21,320 bases of DNA from Candidatus Aenigmatarchaeota archaeon (lineage in GTDB: Archaea; Aenigmatarchaeota; Aenigmatarchaeia; CG10238-14): assembly GCA_030672375.1 (NCBI GenBank), contig DAOVGP010000026.1, positions 1 to 21,320 of the forward strand, given 5' to 3'. Both the position numbers and the translations under genes were made by a program. Of this stretch, positions 1 to 6,762 are shown one piece after another. The notes below the pieces were generated by a model that searched no databases, was not told the origin of the DNA, and saw only the letters and a program-made list of their open reading frames with translations. Numbering within the stretch: the stretch's first letter is position 1; every line of letters starts with the position of its first letter.

Positions 1-1156
1 AAGAAGAGAAAGCCTGAGCACCAGCCCATTCGTGCTGTAGAGTCCCGATGAAATTCATCATTTGTCCTAGTAAAGCCCTCAAGTGCTTGGGCGGTTTTGA
101 CTCCACTCTATTCGGTACACCATTATAACCTTCCATTATCAGTTGTCTCAAACTCCAACCCGCACAATAACCAGTTATGCTGGCAGCCAAATCATGAAGA
201 TGGAAATCACCATCGATGTGTGATTGAGCAATCTCTTTGGGATAAACATGATTCAAGGCATAATAAGCCATAACAGACCCAGCCACGTGCCAAGTCAAAC
301 CAGAGAATGAAAATTCCATGTTGGCGTTCTCTTTCACTCTCCAGTCCCCTCTACTCACATAATCATCAACGACATTCCCCACGTTCAACAATATCTGTTG
401 CATATCCCTAGCTTTCTTACGTTGTTCCCTGTATAGGATGTAGGCCTTAGCAGTTTTAGCATGCCCATGCTCCACGAGTACTTTCTCAATCACATCCTGT
501 ATTTCTTCTACATTAGGAATCTTGTGGATGTACTTCTCCTTGAGAACGTCTACAACTTCATTCGATATTTCTACTGCAATTTCCTTATCCTGTCCACCTA
601 TAGCTTGAGCAGCTTTCCATATCGCTTCTGTTATCCTGTTCTGATCGAACGGTACAACAGTTCCATCCCTCTTCTTAACCTTGGTAATCTTACCTCTCCT
701 TTTCTTCATTTCTTCCAATCTTTTCAATTCCCTTTCGAACGATTTGACATCAGTGAAGTGTCTATAGTAAGAAGCGAAACGAACATAAGCAACTTCATCT
801 AGGTTCTTGAGTTTTTCTATTACCACATCCCCGATAACACCCGTTTTTACCTCTGGTTCACCCATTTTCCTTATCTCTTTCTCCACGCTGGTCACTATAT
901 CCCGGATTTTTTCATAACTTATCGGTCTTTTTTCACACGACTTGACTATACTCGACGTCAACTTATCCCTGTCAAACCTTTCTCTTGTACCATCTTTCTT
1001 AATCACGATGAGATCATTCATCTCAATTCTTTCATAAGTGGTGAATCTCTTACCACACTTCAGACATTCTCTTCTACGACGATTAACTCTAACATCAGAA
1101 GACGCTCGTTTATCGACTACTTTTGTTTCATCTGAAGAACAGTATGGACATTTCAT
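1..1156 (-). CDS. nrdD: NrdR-NrdD fusion: transcriptional repressor NrdR joined to anaerobic ribonucleoside-triphosphate reductase (3' part outside window)
   Basis: The visible 385 residues read without a stop from ATG 1156 to the window edge. Residues 1-45 are the NrdR zinc ribbon (CPYC at 3-6, CLKC at 31-34, with the RRRREC and FTTYER signatures). Residues 46-148 are the NrdR ATP-cone, including the AYVRFASYYR signature. After a basic linker (about 149-160) a second ATP-cone follows (KKRDGTVVPF to about 250). Then comes the start of the class III reductase domain, with VKENANM, the GDFHLHDL motif (316-323), GYCAGWSL, PPKHLR and NEWAGAQAFSS-like sequence. NrdD makes dNTPs anaerobically using a glycyl radical; the radical loop lies beyond the window. 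NrdR is normally a separate, mainly bacterial repressor that senses ATP/dATP. I checked frame continuity across the junction base by base (about 705-725). The fusion call is strong; whether the NrdR part still binds DNA is inference. Confidence 0.93.
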   Translation of the reverse strand, partial: MKCPYCSSDETKVVDKRASSDVRVNRRRRECLKCGKRFTTYERIEMNDLIVIKKDGTRERFDRDKLTSSIVKSCEKRPISYEKIRDIVTSVEKEIRKMGEPEVKTGVIGDVVIEKLKNLDEVAYVRFASYYRHFTDVKSFERELKRLEEMKKRRGKITKVKKRDGTVVPFDQNRITEAIWKAAQAIGGQDKEIAVEISNEVVDVLKEKYIHKIPNVEEIQDVIEKVLVEHGHAKTAKAYILYREQRKKARDMQQILLNVGNVVDDYVSRGDWRVKENANMEFSFSGLTWHVAGSVMAYYALNHVYPKEIAQSHIDGDFHLHDLAASITGYCAGWSLRQLIMEGYNGVPNRVESKPPKHLRALLGQMMNFIGTLQHEWAGAQAFSS

Positions 1157-1170
1157 GTTATCACTGAAAA

Positions 1171-1186
1171 GTACAACATATTGTGG
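1171..1186. promoter_or_regulatory. NrdR-box-like dyad, proximal copy
   Basis: The core CAACATATTG (1174-1183) matches the NrdR-box core CwAtATaTwG at 9 of 10 positions. The 12-mer ACAACATATTGT (1173-1184) is a near-perfect palindrome with one mismatched pair. It lies 15 bp upstream of the nrdR-nrdD start codon. An identical 12-mer lies exactly 32 bp further upstream. The NrdR consensus is recalled knowledge; binding is inferred. Confidence 0.72.
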
Positions 1187-1202
1187 TTGTTATAATCGAT
1201 AT

Positions 1203-1218
1203 ACACAACATATTGTAT
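1203..1218. promoter_or_regulatory. NrdR-box-like dyad, distal copy
   Basis: ACACAACATATTGTAT shares the core CAACATATTG with the proximal copy, and its left flank ACA also fits the 16-bp NrdR-box consensus acaCwAtATaTwGtgt. The centre-to-centre distance to the proximal copy is 32 bp, about three helical turns. That is the arrangement known for paired NrdR boxes in bacteria. It would overlap the predicted transcription start of nrdR-nrdD. Confidence 0.75.
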
Positions 1219-1232
1219 CGTGTCAAGGAAAT

Positions 1233-1240
1233 ATTTTAAA
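1233..1240 (-). promoter_or_regulatory. Candidate TATA element for nrdR-nrdD
   Basis: Read on the minus strand this is TTTAAAAT, an archaeal TATA-like octamer. A start about 26 bp downstream would fall near 1210, inside the distal NrdR box, so a bound repressor would block initiation. The sequence between the boxes (TATATCGATTATA) offers a weaker alternative. The rest of the 1157-1331 gap holds nothing else recognisable. Confidence 0.35.
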
Positions 1241-1315
1241 TTTTAATCTTTTAAACTTTTGGATTAATCGTCATATCTTTTGTGAAATGAATACTCGAAA
1301 GTATATACTGATTCT

Positions 1316-1331
1316 CGAAAAAGTTAAAAAA
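1316..1331 (-). terminator. Oligo-T terminator after the tes-like gene
   Basis: Immediately after the stop codon at 1332 the minus strand reads TTTTTTAACTTTTT. Tracts of this kind are enough to terminate archaeal RNA polymerase. There is no hairpin. It separates the gene from the nrdR-nrdD promoter region. Confidence 0.5.
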
Positions 1332-3044
1332 TCATTTTTTTACCTTGAATTTATCATAGAATTCTTTGACCTTCCTTTTCTTACGTTCAGTCAACTTTCT
1401 CTTATACTTGTCATTTTTTAATTTTCTTTTATGTTTCTTCTCCCATTCTTCTGCAGAAATACTGAATTCTTTCTGAGTCTTGTCTCTGAATACCTGTGGT
1501 ATTACATTGAATGCACAGAATGGTATGATTCTTCCATCTGGAGTTGCATAATGAATACAACACCTCTGAACTCTGTCTATATCATAATTGTATAAATCCA
1601 TGAAGTGCATCATTCCTATGAATAATGATTTATGATGAAATTCTCTCAACGCATTGTAATTCCCTCCAATAAGAGCAGAAGTTATGATTTTATCGATGTC
1701 TAATCCATCAGGTTTTTTACTATTATCGATAAGCTTCCTTATATTCCAGAGTAAACGTAAAGATGATGTCGCTTTTTTTATTTTTTTAACTTTACTTTCT
1801 TGTAATTTTTCCCTTAACTTATTTAAACAATCAAAGAACCCTTCAACATCCATGAACCTTGATATCGGAATTAATTTTCCATCATCCGCGAACACATATG
1901 TAGCTAAGCCACAGGCAAAATGAGTTGATAATCTGTATTTAAATTGATCAGTCAATTCTTCAATGAAGCGAGTTATAGCTGTTGAAACAGGAATCGTGGA
2001 AAAATCTTCCCTGCCTATTTGACCATCTGTCTGTTCTTCTATTTTTTTACAAATATCAGGACAGGTTATTCTCCATTTCATTCTTTCATTGTGAGGCATA
2101 CTACCTACAAGGGATACAGGCTGAAAGTTCACGCCTCTAATTACATCGATGTTTCCAGCAGCAATTCTAATGATGTCACCTAATTGATGATCATTCAGCC
2201 CTCCTATCACGGTTGGGACAAGAACAACCTGTTGACCAACTTTTTTACAATTGTTTAAAGCATCAGGAAATTCCCAGTAATTTTTTGGGTTTGTTTCAGG
2301 TGTCACACCATCAAAACTCATATAAATCACTGTAACATTAGCTTTCCTCAAATCTCTTACAAATTGTTGATCTTTTGAGAGTCTAATACCGTTAGTGTTG
2401 AATTGAACGTGGTCATAACCCTCTCGTTTTGCTATCTTCACGATGTCAACTATATCTTTTCTTAAACTAGGTTCTCCACCTGTGATTTGTACAGCATTGG
2501 TTCCAATAGGTTTTTGATTCTTCATATTCCTTAGCATACTTCTTATTTGTTCTAAGGAAGGCTCGTAAACTGCTTCACCTTTTTTAGCATAAAAAAAACA
2601 ATACCAACAAGAGAGATCACATCTATTAGTTACAACTATATTACCCAGACCAGTATGAGATTTATGTAAATAACAAAGACCACAATCATCAGGACAAGAT
2701 ATCTTATTCAATGCTTTTTTAATCTGTGGATTTTTTATTTCCAACCCAGGATCAAGCCACTTGCTAGCCTTTTTATACATATCATAATCTCCCCAATAGA
2801 GATCATTTATTATACCATGTTCAGGGCATTCCTTTACCATCCAGACTTTTCCATCTTTCTCATAAATCACAGCATCTATCTTGGACTCTTTAATTTTCCC
2901 TTCTTTCACACAACCAGGACAAAGACTTCCAGTAATTCTTAGAACACGAGATTTACTGTCGACAAGTTTACTCAATTTTTTGTCAAATTCCATTTTAGAT
3001 TTTATACTGGCATTCTCACTTATTTCAAAGTCTCGGGTAGACAT
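1332..3044 (-). CDS. tes: Radical SAM protein of the tetraether lipid synthase (Tes / MJ0619) family
   Basis: The 570-residue protein has a cysteine-rich N-terminal region with CPGC (42-45), CPEH (73-76) and CPDDCGLC (117-124). The radical SAM cluster motif CDLSCWYC follows (C142, C146, C149), then GGEP (189-192) and a C-terminal region with QRCCIHYATPDG and PFCAF. The string CGLC..HKSHTGL..IVVTNRCDLSCWYCFFYA is the signature of the family containing MJ0619 of Methanocaldococcus. That family is now assigned to tetraether lipid (GDGT) synthesis by joining the phytanyl chain ends of two archaeol-type lipids; it was earlier proposed as a pterin methylase. I start at ATG 3044 rather than the frame-open 3167: the longer version overlaps the pcna end and lacks a family-like N-terminus, while AAGAGGT (3055-3061) is a Shine-Dalgarno sequence for 3044. 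No membrane segment is obvious. Confidence 0.85.
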   Translation of the reverse strand: MSTRDFEISENASIKSKMEFDKKLSKLVDSKSRVLRITGSLCPGCVKEGKIKESKIDAVIYEKDGKVWMVKECPEHGIINDLYWGDYDMYKKASKWLDPGLEIKNPQIKKALNKISCPDDCGLCYLHKSHTGLGNIVVTNRCDLSCWYCFFYAKKGEAVYEPSLEQIRSMLRNMKNQKPIGTNAVQITGGEPSLRKDIVDIVKIAKREGYDHVQFNTNGIRLSKDQQFVRDLRKANVTVIYMSFDGVTPETNPKNYWEFPDALNNCKKVGQQVVLVPTVIGGLNDHQLGDIIRIAAGNIDVIRGVNFQPVSLVGSMPHNERMKWRITCPDICKKIEEQTDGQIGREDFSTIPVSTAITRFIEELTDQFKYRLSTHFACGLATYVFADDGKLIPISRFMDVEGFFDCLNKLREKLQESKVKKIKKATSSLRLLWNIRKLIDNSKKPDGLDIDKIITSALIGGNYNALREFHHKSLFIGMMHFMDLYNYDIDRVQRCCIHYATPDGRIIPFCAFNVIPQVFRDKTQKEFSISAEEWEKKHKRKLKNDKYKRKLTERKKRKVKEFYDKFKVKK

Positions 3045-3097
3045 AACTTTTAATACCTCTTGAAAATTTAAATAAAGTACATTAAAATTATGACAAG

Positions 3098-3105
3098 ATT
3101 TAAAT
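3098..3105 (-). promoter_or_regulatory. TATA element for the tes-like gene
   Basis: ATTTAAAT lies in the short gap between the pcna stop (3115) and the tes-like start (3044). It predicts a transcription start near 3076 and a leader of about 30 nt carrying the AAGAGGT ribosome-binding site. The gene therefore probably has its own promoter rather than relying only on read-through from pcna. Confidence 0.5.
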
Positions 3106-3114
3106 ATTTTTGAT

Positions 3115-3864
3115 TTATTCTTCCGAAACTCTTGGAGCCAGTATGAACCCCATGCTGACTTTATCAACTGTTATGAAATCCATTCTCATCGGATAATCCT
3201 TCGACCATCTCAAGTTTGTCTCACTCGCTAACTTGGAAGCCTTTATCATCTTCTTAAGGTATTCAAGAGGATACCTTGATTTAACGATACCAGTGACATT
3301 CAAGTCTAACAAAGCTTCATTTCCCTTTTCAAGAGTTAATTCTGCAGAACTTATATCACCCGTCGCTTTCATGCTGAATCTATTGCTTGCTGCCTCAAGC
3401 ACGATAGAATCACCCACTATGATAGCATCGTCTATTCCACTCTTAAGGACATCTGCTTTAACCTTAACCTTTGCAGTAAATTCTAACTGATCGATAGGTG
3501 GAATCTCCTCTTGAGATATATCGAGTAGAGGAACCGTGAATTTTCGTTTGGATGAGTTGGTCATGACTATCTCCAACTTGTTATCCTTTAAATTTAACTC
3601 GAGCTTCTCATTCGGTCCGATTCTCTTGAGGACTGAGACCAAATTCGTCATGTTGATCGCGATGGTCTGTTCTTTATCAACATTGAATTCATCGAATACC
3701 GTAGCAGGCAATTTAAAATCTACCACAGCGACCATAGCCCTATCTGCCGCTATCAAACTCAACCCATTCTTATTAATCTTGAATATACCTTCGTCTATCA
3801 ATTCCCCAATAGTAGAAATCGAATCTTTCAGTAAACCGCTATCTGACATAACCGCTTTGAACAC
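3115..3864 (-). CDS. pcn: DNA polymerase sliding clamp PCNA
   Basis: This 249-residue protein has the usual archaeal PCNA length and hallmarks. The N-terminus is MFKAVMSDSGLLKDSI, with GLSLIAADRAMVAVVDF in the first domain (about 35-50). An interdomain region carries the hydrophobic stretch that binds PIP-box partners (LLDISQEEIPP, about 114-125). The second domain has DISSAEL and SRYPLEYLKKM (about 197-207), and the protein ends DFITVDKVSMGFILAPRVSEE-like. PCNA forms a trimeric ring that tethers DNA polymerase, FEN1, ligase and other partners. The start follows the stop of the upstream OB-fold gene by only 3 bp, so the two are almost certainly co-transcribed. Only one PCNA is in the window; whether the ring is a homotrimer cannot be told. 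Confidence 0.97.
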   Translation of the reverse strand: MFKAVMSDSGLLKDSISTIGELIDEGIFKINKNGLSLIAADRAMVAVVDFKLPATVFDEFNVDKEQTIAINMTNLVSVLKRIGPNEKLELNLKDNKLEIVMTNSSKRKFTVPLLDISQEEIPPIDQLEFTAKVKVKADVLKSGIDDAIIVGDSIVLEAASNRFSMKATGDISSAELTLEKGNEALLDLNVTGIVKSRYPLEYLKKMIKASKLASETNLRWSKDYPMRMDFITVDKVSMGFILAPRVSEE

Positions 3865-3867
3865 AAA

Positions 3868-4194
3868 TCACACCCCCATTTTATTATACAATTCCTCAAC
3901 TTTCTTATATAAATCTATGTTTAAATTTGATAAATCTTGAATAACATCTACCTTTATCTCGAACCCATTATCTGTAGGGAGCGTAGAACCGAACACCCTT
4001 ATGAGTTGATTTATGTTTATTTTTTCCATCATCTCAGGCACATCAACAAAAACTTTAACTTTTCCACTCCCATCATCCAACAAAATGGTATCATCCTTCT
4101 TATCCACGACAAAACCCAGTATTTTCACTTTCAAATCTACATCAGGATTTATCTCAGGAATCTTTCTTTTGACATAATGGTTTTTGAATTGCAT
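3868..4194 (-). CDS. Small OB-fold nucleic-acid-binding protein (RPA/Stn1-like)
   Basis: The 108-residue protein opens with an RPA2/Stn1-like N-terminus (VKRKIPEINPDVDLKVKILGFV). It continues with the alternating strands of a single OB fold: ILLDDGSGKVKVFVD at about 57-71 and LIRVFGSTLPTDNGFEIKVDVI at about 84-105. A short C-terminal helix (LYKKVEELYNKMGV) closes it. The DDGSG turn is typical of OB folds that bind single-stranded DNA. It sits 3 bp ahead of pcna, which fits a replication or repair accessory role such as a small RPA subunit. I do not recognise an exact named orthologue; the function is inferred from fold and position. Confidence 0.7.
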   Translation of the reverse strand: MQFKNHYVKRKIPEINPDVDLKVKILGFVVDKKDDTILLDDGSGKVKVFVDVPEMMEKININQLIRVFGSTLPTDNGFEIKVDVIQDLSNLNIDLYKKVEELYNKMGV

Positions 4195-4212
4195 CGAAAA
4201 TAAACTTCGGGG

Positions 4213-4220
4213 TTTAAATA
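4213..4220 (-). promoter_or_regulatory. TATA element for the OB-fold gene and pcna
   Basis: The minus strand reads TATTTAAA right at the end of the TFS gene (stop at 4221). Its centre is about 23 bp from the ATG at 4194, so the transcript probably begins at or within a few bases of the start codon (leaderless). This suggests OB-fold plus pcna form their own unit. Confidence 0.5.
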
Positions 4221-4550
4221 TTAATATTCACGCCATTTATGACCACATTTAGTGCAACAATAGAATCTAGTTGGAGGTTCATCTCCGGATCTAGTCTGTT
4301 GCATAAACCAACAAGCTTCGTTGTTTTCACATTCTGGGCAAATTATCTTCGTCTTTGGAAATTCTTTGAGCATATCTTTTTCAGATATGACAGGAATTTT
4401 CTCTTCAATTTCTTCCACCTTTTCAGAAATGCTGGTAGTAACAACCTTTTTTCCATGAGAAACATATCCACACTTTCTGCATACATATCTCAATTTACCC
4501 CCTTTCTTCTCAGCTATCAACAAGTTTCCACATTTCTCACAGAATTTCAT
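4221..4550 (-). CDS. tfs: Transcription factor S (TFS, transcript-cleavage factor)
   Basis: From ATG 4550 the product is 109 residues with two zinc ribbons. The N-terminal one is C4/C7 and C24/C27 (FCEKCG, YVCRKCG). The C-terminal TFIIS-type ribbon has CPEC near 76-79 and CTKC at 99-102. The acidic tip of the C-ribbon is present in RSGDEPPTRFYCC (D90, E91); in this family it reaches the RNA polymerase active site and stimulates cleavage of backtracked RNA. The start at 4550 is preferred over an in-frame ATG at 4568. Its ATG overlaps the signal peptidase stop (ATGA, 4547-4550) with GGAGGGG upstream, and the protein then begins MKFCEKCG as the family does. Confidence 0.93.
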   Translation of the reverse strand: MKFCEKCGNLLIAEKKGGKLRYVCRKCGYVSHGKKVVTTSISEKVEEIEEKIPVISEKDMLKEFPKTKIICPECENNEACWFMQQTRSGDEPPTRFYCCTKCGHKWREY

Positions 4551-5056
4551 TTTATTATCCCTCCCCATATTTTTGTTAAAATCAATTTAGGCCAACCTAG
4601 ATAAGGTATGACGAATACGGCTTCACCATATATTTCATTCGGTTTCCATGGATCGTAAGAAGGATTGTGATCTCCTTTCGTTATAATTTGTCCACCCTCA
4701 ATCTTAACTATCCTATGGACTATTGGAGTGGATTGACCTTGGATACTGTAGACGATAACTTCACCTGCTTCTAAATCTTCTTTTACTACTCCTTTCACAA
4801 CTAGTACATCCCCCTTAAAAAACCCATCTTTTATTGGCCATGAATTTATTTCTTCTTGCGTGTAACCGAAATTATTTTGAAGGTATTCATAATGTCTTTC
4901 CAATGCCGAGGAATCATGAGTCATAGAATCCGAAACTACTGCAACGACTGGTAAATCTGTCCCTAATGCCAAACCCAATCCAAAATTGAGTGAGTAAGCT
5001 GCGAATACTCCAAGGAGTATATACCCTATAGTTTCAATAGTGTCCTTCTTTATCAA
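4547..5056 (-). CDS. sec11: Signal peptidase I, archaeal/ER type (S26B)
   Basis: The 169-residue protein has an N-terminal membrane segment (about 8-32) and then the box VVSDSM with the catalytic Ser (S44). The general base is a His in TPIVHRIV (H114) rather than Lys, the mark of the archaeal and ER S26B branch. A TKGDHN box (D129) follows, and a hydrophobic C-terminal stretch ends the protein. It removes signal peptides on the outer face of the membrane. The start codon is TTG at 5056, overlapping the stop of the upstream DUF99 gene (TTGA) with GGTGGGAG just ahead. No ATG precedes the catalytic region, so TTG is the only sensible start. Confidence 0.92.
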   Translation of the reverse strand: MIKKDTIETIGYILLGVFAAYSLNFGLGLALGTDLPVVAVVSDSMTHDSSALERHYEYLQNNFGYTQEEINSWPIKDGFFKGDVLVVKGVVKEDLEAGEVIVYSIQGQSTPIVHRIVKIEGGQIITKGDHNPSYDPWKPNEIYGEAVFVIPYLGWPKLILTKIWGGIIK

Positions 5057-5640
5057 GCTCTCCCACCACTTTCACCTTTTATTAAAGCAGAAGCCATAAG
5101 ATGAGCTACTCTCAACGGTTCTGGGATCAAACTTCTCGTGCAACTCAACCTTATTATCTTCTCTGCTTCTTTTTGTTTTAATCCTTTAAATTGGTAATAG
5201 ATATTTTTATTCTTTTCTAATTTCATGTTATAAATCCTTCCAGCATTTTTGATACATTTCCATCTATTTTTAAAGTCTTTAAAATTTTTTAAAGCTATCT
5301 TTATATTCTTTAAGTCGGGTTTTTTTCTGTTTATGGCAATCACGGGTAATCCAGTTTTTTGTAAAAGTATGGATATGTCTATCATGTTAAAACCACCCAT
5401 TGTGATTCCATTGAGCATTATTACTTTCAATTGTTCTTTGTGTTTGGACTTATTCAATAACTTCACTAATACTTCAGTAGCATCCATTCCATCTATCTCA
5501 ACATCAGTCTTAAAAACTCCATCTAAGAAAACCCCACCTCGGAATACTACACCTATTACAGGAACTCTGCCTTTTGATCTGGGCTTAAAGGGTGCATCAT
5601 CAAACCCAGCGATTCTCACCTCTCTTTTAATAACTCGCAT
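5053..5640 (-). CDS. DUF99 / UPF0215 family protein (endonuclease V-like fold)
   Basis: The 195-residue protein matches the archaeal DUF99 family. The N-terminus is IAGFDDAPF, followed by VIGVVFRGGVFLDGV (about 28-42) and the strand-turn IMLNGITMGGFNMIDI (about 74-89). LPVIAINRKKPD (about 98-109) follows, and a C-terminal IPEPLRVAHLMASAL helix closes the protein. DUF99 proteins are restricted to archaea and are related to the RNase H/endonuclease V fold. The conserved Asp residues (D14, D15) sit where a metal-binding nuclease site is expected. Some databases name the family endonuclease dU; I would keep DNA/RNA repair nuclease as a family-level inference. It is first in an overlapping run with the signal peptidase and TFS genes. 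Confidence 0.85.
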   Translation of the reverse strand: MRVIKREVRIAGFDDAPFKPRSKGRVPVIGVVFRGGVFLDGVFKTDVEIDGMDATEVLVKLLNKSKHKEQLKVIMLNGITMGGFNMIDISILLQKTGLPVIAINRKKPDLKNIKIALKNFKDFKNRWKCIKNAGRIYNMKLEKNKNIYYQFKGLKQKEAEKIIRLSCTRSLIPEPLRVAHLMASALIKGESGGRA

Positions 5641-5667
5641 ATTACTTTGTATTCTTTAACCAAAACC

Positions 5668-5673
5668 TTTAAA
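5668..5673. promoter_or_regulatory. Shared TATA core between divergent genes (DUF99 and HD protein)
   Basis: In the 63-bp gap between the divergent starts at 5640 (minus) and 5704 (plus), the palindromic TTTAAA lies 30-33 bp from each start codon. Both directions would yield nearly leaderless transcripts. ATTTAAAGG on the minus strand and CTTTAAATG on the plus strand are each acceptable TATA boxes. A second plus-strand candidate, TTATAA at 5683-5688, is too close to the ATG. Confidence 0.5.
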
Positions 5674-5703
5674 TGAATTATGTTATAACTCTTTAGTGAT
5701 TAA

Positions 5704-6276
5704 ATGACGTTCAAAACAGAACAAGCAAAGAAATTGATGAGAATTAAACTTGTAAGTCAGCCCCATGTCATAACTCATATCGAGAAAGTAACTGAAAAGG
5801 CCCTTGAGTTAGGGAGAAGGTTGAAAAAGAAAGGAATTGATATAGACTTAGAACTCCTAGAAATGGGTGGCTACCTTCACGATATCGGAAGGAGTGTAAC
5901 TCATGGTATTGAACATGGTGTGGAAGGAGCCAAGGTACTCAGAAAATATGGTTTCTCAGATCCTGTGATAAGATTGGTAGAGAGACATATTGGAGCAGGT
6001 ATAACTGCTGAAGAAGCAGCTAGACTTGGTTTACCAAAGAAAGATTTTATTCCTGAGACTTTGGAGGAAAAAATGCTCGCTTACGCTGATAAGTTTCTCG
6101 AGACTGAACTTGTATTTAAGACTGTTAACGATGAGCAAATCGTTGAAAGAACTGATGTTGAATATGATTCCATAAAACCAACTTTGAAAAGATTCAGAAA
6201 AAAATTTGGCATTAAAAGTCCAGTCTGTTTAAGGTTAGAAAAGTTAAGAAACGAGATGGATAATTTACTTAAATAA
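5704..6276 (+). CDS. HD-domain (HDIG) phosphohydrolase-like protein, archaeal TIGR00295 type
   Basis: This 190-residue protein has a complete HD-domain metal-site pattern. H25 lies in HVITHIEKV, H59-D60 in GGYLHDIGRS, H67/H71 in THGIEHG, a His in VERHIGAG, and an Asp in LAYADKFLE. HD proteins hydrolyse phosphomonoesters, phosphodiesters or nucleotides; the family resembles the archaeal HDIG group annotated as tRNA 2',3'-cyclic-phosphate/nucleotidase-like, but the substrate is not known. It begins the plus-strand unit HD - eL40 - zinc ribbon - HD. The ATG is about 33 bp from the TATA core, without a clear Shine-Dalgarno sequence, consistent with a leaderless first gene. Confidence 0.85.
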   Translation: MTFKTEQAKKLMRIKLVSQPHVITHIEKVTEKALELGRRLKKKGIDIDLELLEMGGYLHDIGRSVTHGIEHGVEGAKVLRKYGFSDPVIRLVERHIGAGITAEEAARLGLPKKDFIPETLEEKMLAYADKFLETELVFKTVNDEQIVERTDVEYDSIKPTLKRFRKKFGIKSPVCLRLEKLRNEMDNLLK

Positions 6277-6316
6277 TTTTTTAACCTAAAAGATACATTA
6301 CATTAAGGAGAGTTAT

Positions 6317-6493
6317 ATGGTTAAAAAAATTTTCCCAGAAGCTACAAAAAGACTTTTTCACAGAGTGTTCGTTTGTAGAAAATGTAAGAGTAAGATAAGA
6401 GCAGATTATGTAAAGGTCAGAGAAGGTAAAATTAAGTGTAGAAAATGTGGTTCGAAACATCTTCGTCCTAAACGTAAAGAAAAGAAGGCATGA
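6317..6493 (+). CDS. rpl40e: Ribosomal protein eL40 (L40e)
   Basis: The 58-residue, very basic protein carries one zinc-finger pattern, C20-x2-C23 and C41-x2-C44 (VCRKCKS, KCRKCGS). It has an N-terminal FPEATKRL, which matches the FPEAE/FPEA start of archaeal L40e, and a C-terminal LRPKRKE. eL40 is a structural protein of the large ribosomal subunit. AAGGAG (6305-6310) stands ahead of the ATG. In eukaryotes this protein is made as a ubiquitin fusion; here it is free-standing, as usual in archaea. Confidence 0.88.
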   Translation: MVKKIFPEATKRLFHRVFVCRKCKSKIRADYVKVREGKIKCRKCGSKHLRPKRKEKKA

Positions 6494-6497
6494 GTGT

Positions 6498-6758
6498 ATG
6501 GAAAGTAAACTTGTCAAAAAGTGGATTGAAGAAGGATTGAAACCTTCAAAAGATTTTGAATTCTTTGCTAGAAGAGAAAATCTAATCGTAGGTAAAAAAC
6601 GGGATCAGCCTGCTGAAGCGGAATACAACTGTCCTTTCTGTGGGTTTTATGAGATTAAAAAAATAGAAATGGAAATGGGAAAGAAAAAATTCAAGAGACC
6701 AAAGTTTAAGTGTTCTAAATGTGGAAAAACTATAAAAGTTTCTAGTTTGAAAAAATGA
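6498..6758 (+). CDS. Small zinc-ribbon protein, function unknown
   Basis: This is an 86-residue basic protein with two CxxC knuckles, CPFC at 45-48 and CSKC at 72-75, the layout of a single zinc ribbon. Its N-terminal helix has the sequence LVKKWIEEGL. ATG 6498 starts 4 bp after the eL40 stop. An in-frame ATG at 6447 would overlap eL40 by 47 bp and is disfavoured. The tight placement between eL40 and a second HD protein suggests a ribosome- or RNA-linked role, but this is only context. I do not recognise a named family. Confidence 0.75.
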   Translation: MESKLVKKWIEEGLKPSKDFEFFARRENLIVGKKRDQPAEAEYNCPFCGFYEIKKIEMEMGKKKFKRPKFKCSKCGKTIKVSSLKK

Positions 6759-6762
6759 TTTT

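Noticed and set aside
461..802. Plus-strand frame of 113 codons
   Set aside because: It is antisense to the NrdR-NrdD coding sequence, with Phe/Leu/Tyr-rich composition and no domain; the minus-strand frame explains this region fully.
1157..1331. The pair of 12-mers as the beginning of a CRISPR-like array
   Set aside because: There are only two copies, each is a short dyad, and their sequence and spacing fit NrdR boxes; no further copies are seen.
3045..3167. Longer N-terminus for the Tes-like protein (start at 3167)
   Set aside because: It overlaps the pcna coding end by 53 bp, the extra 41 residues look like read-through of promoter DNA, and a good Shine-Dalgarno and TATA element point to 3044.
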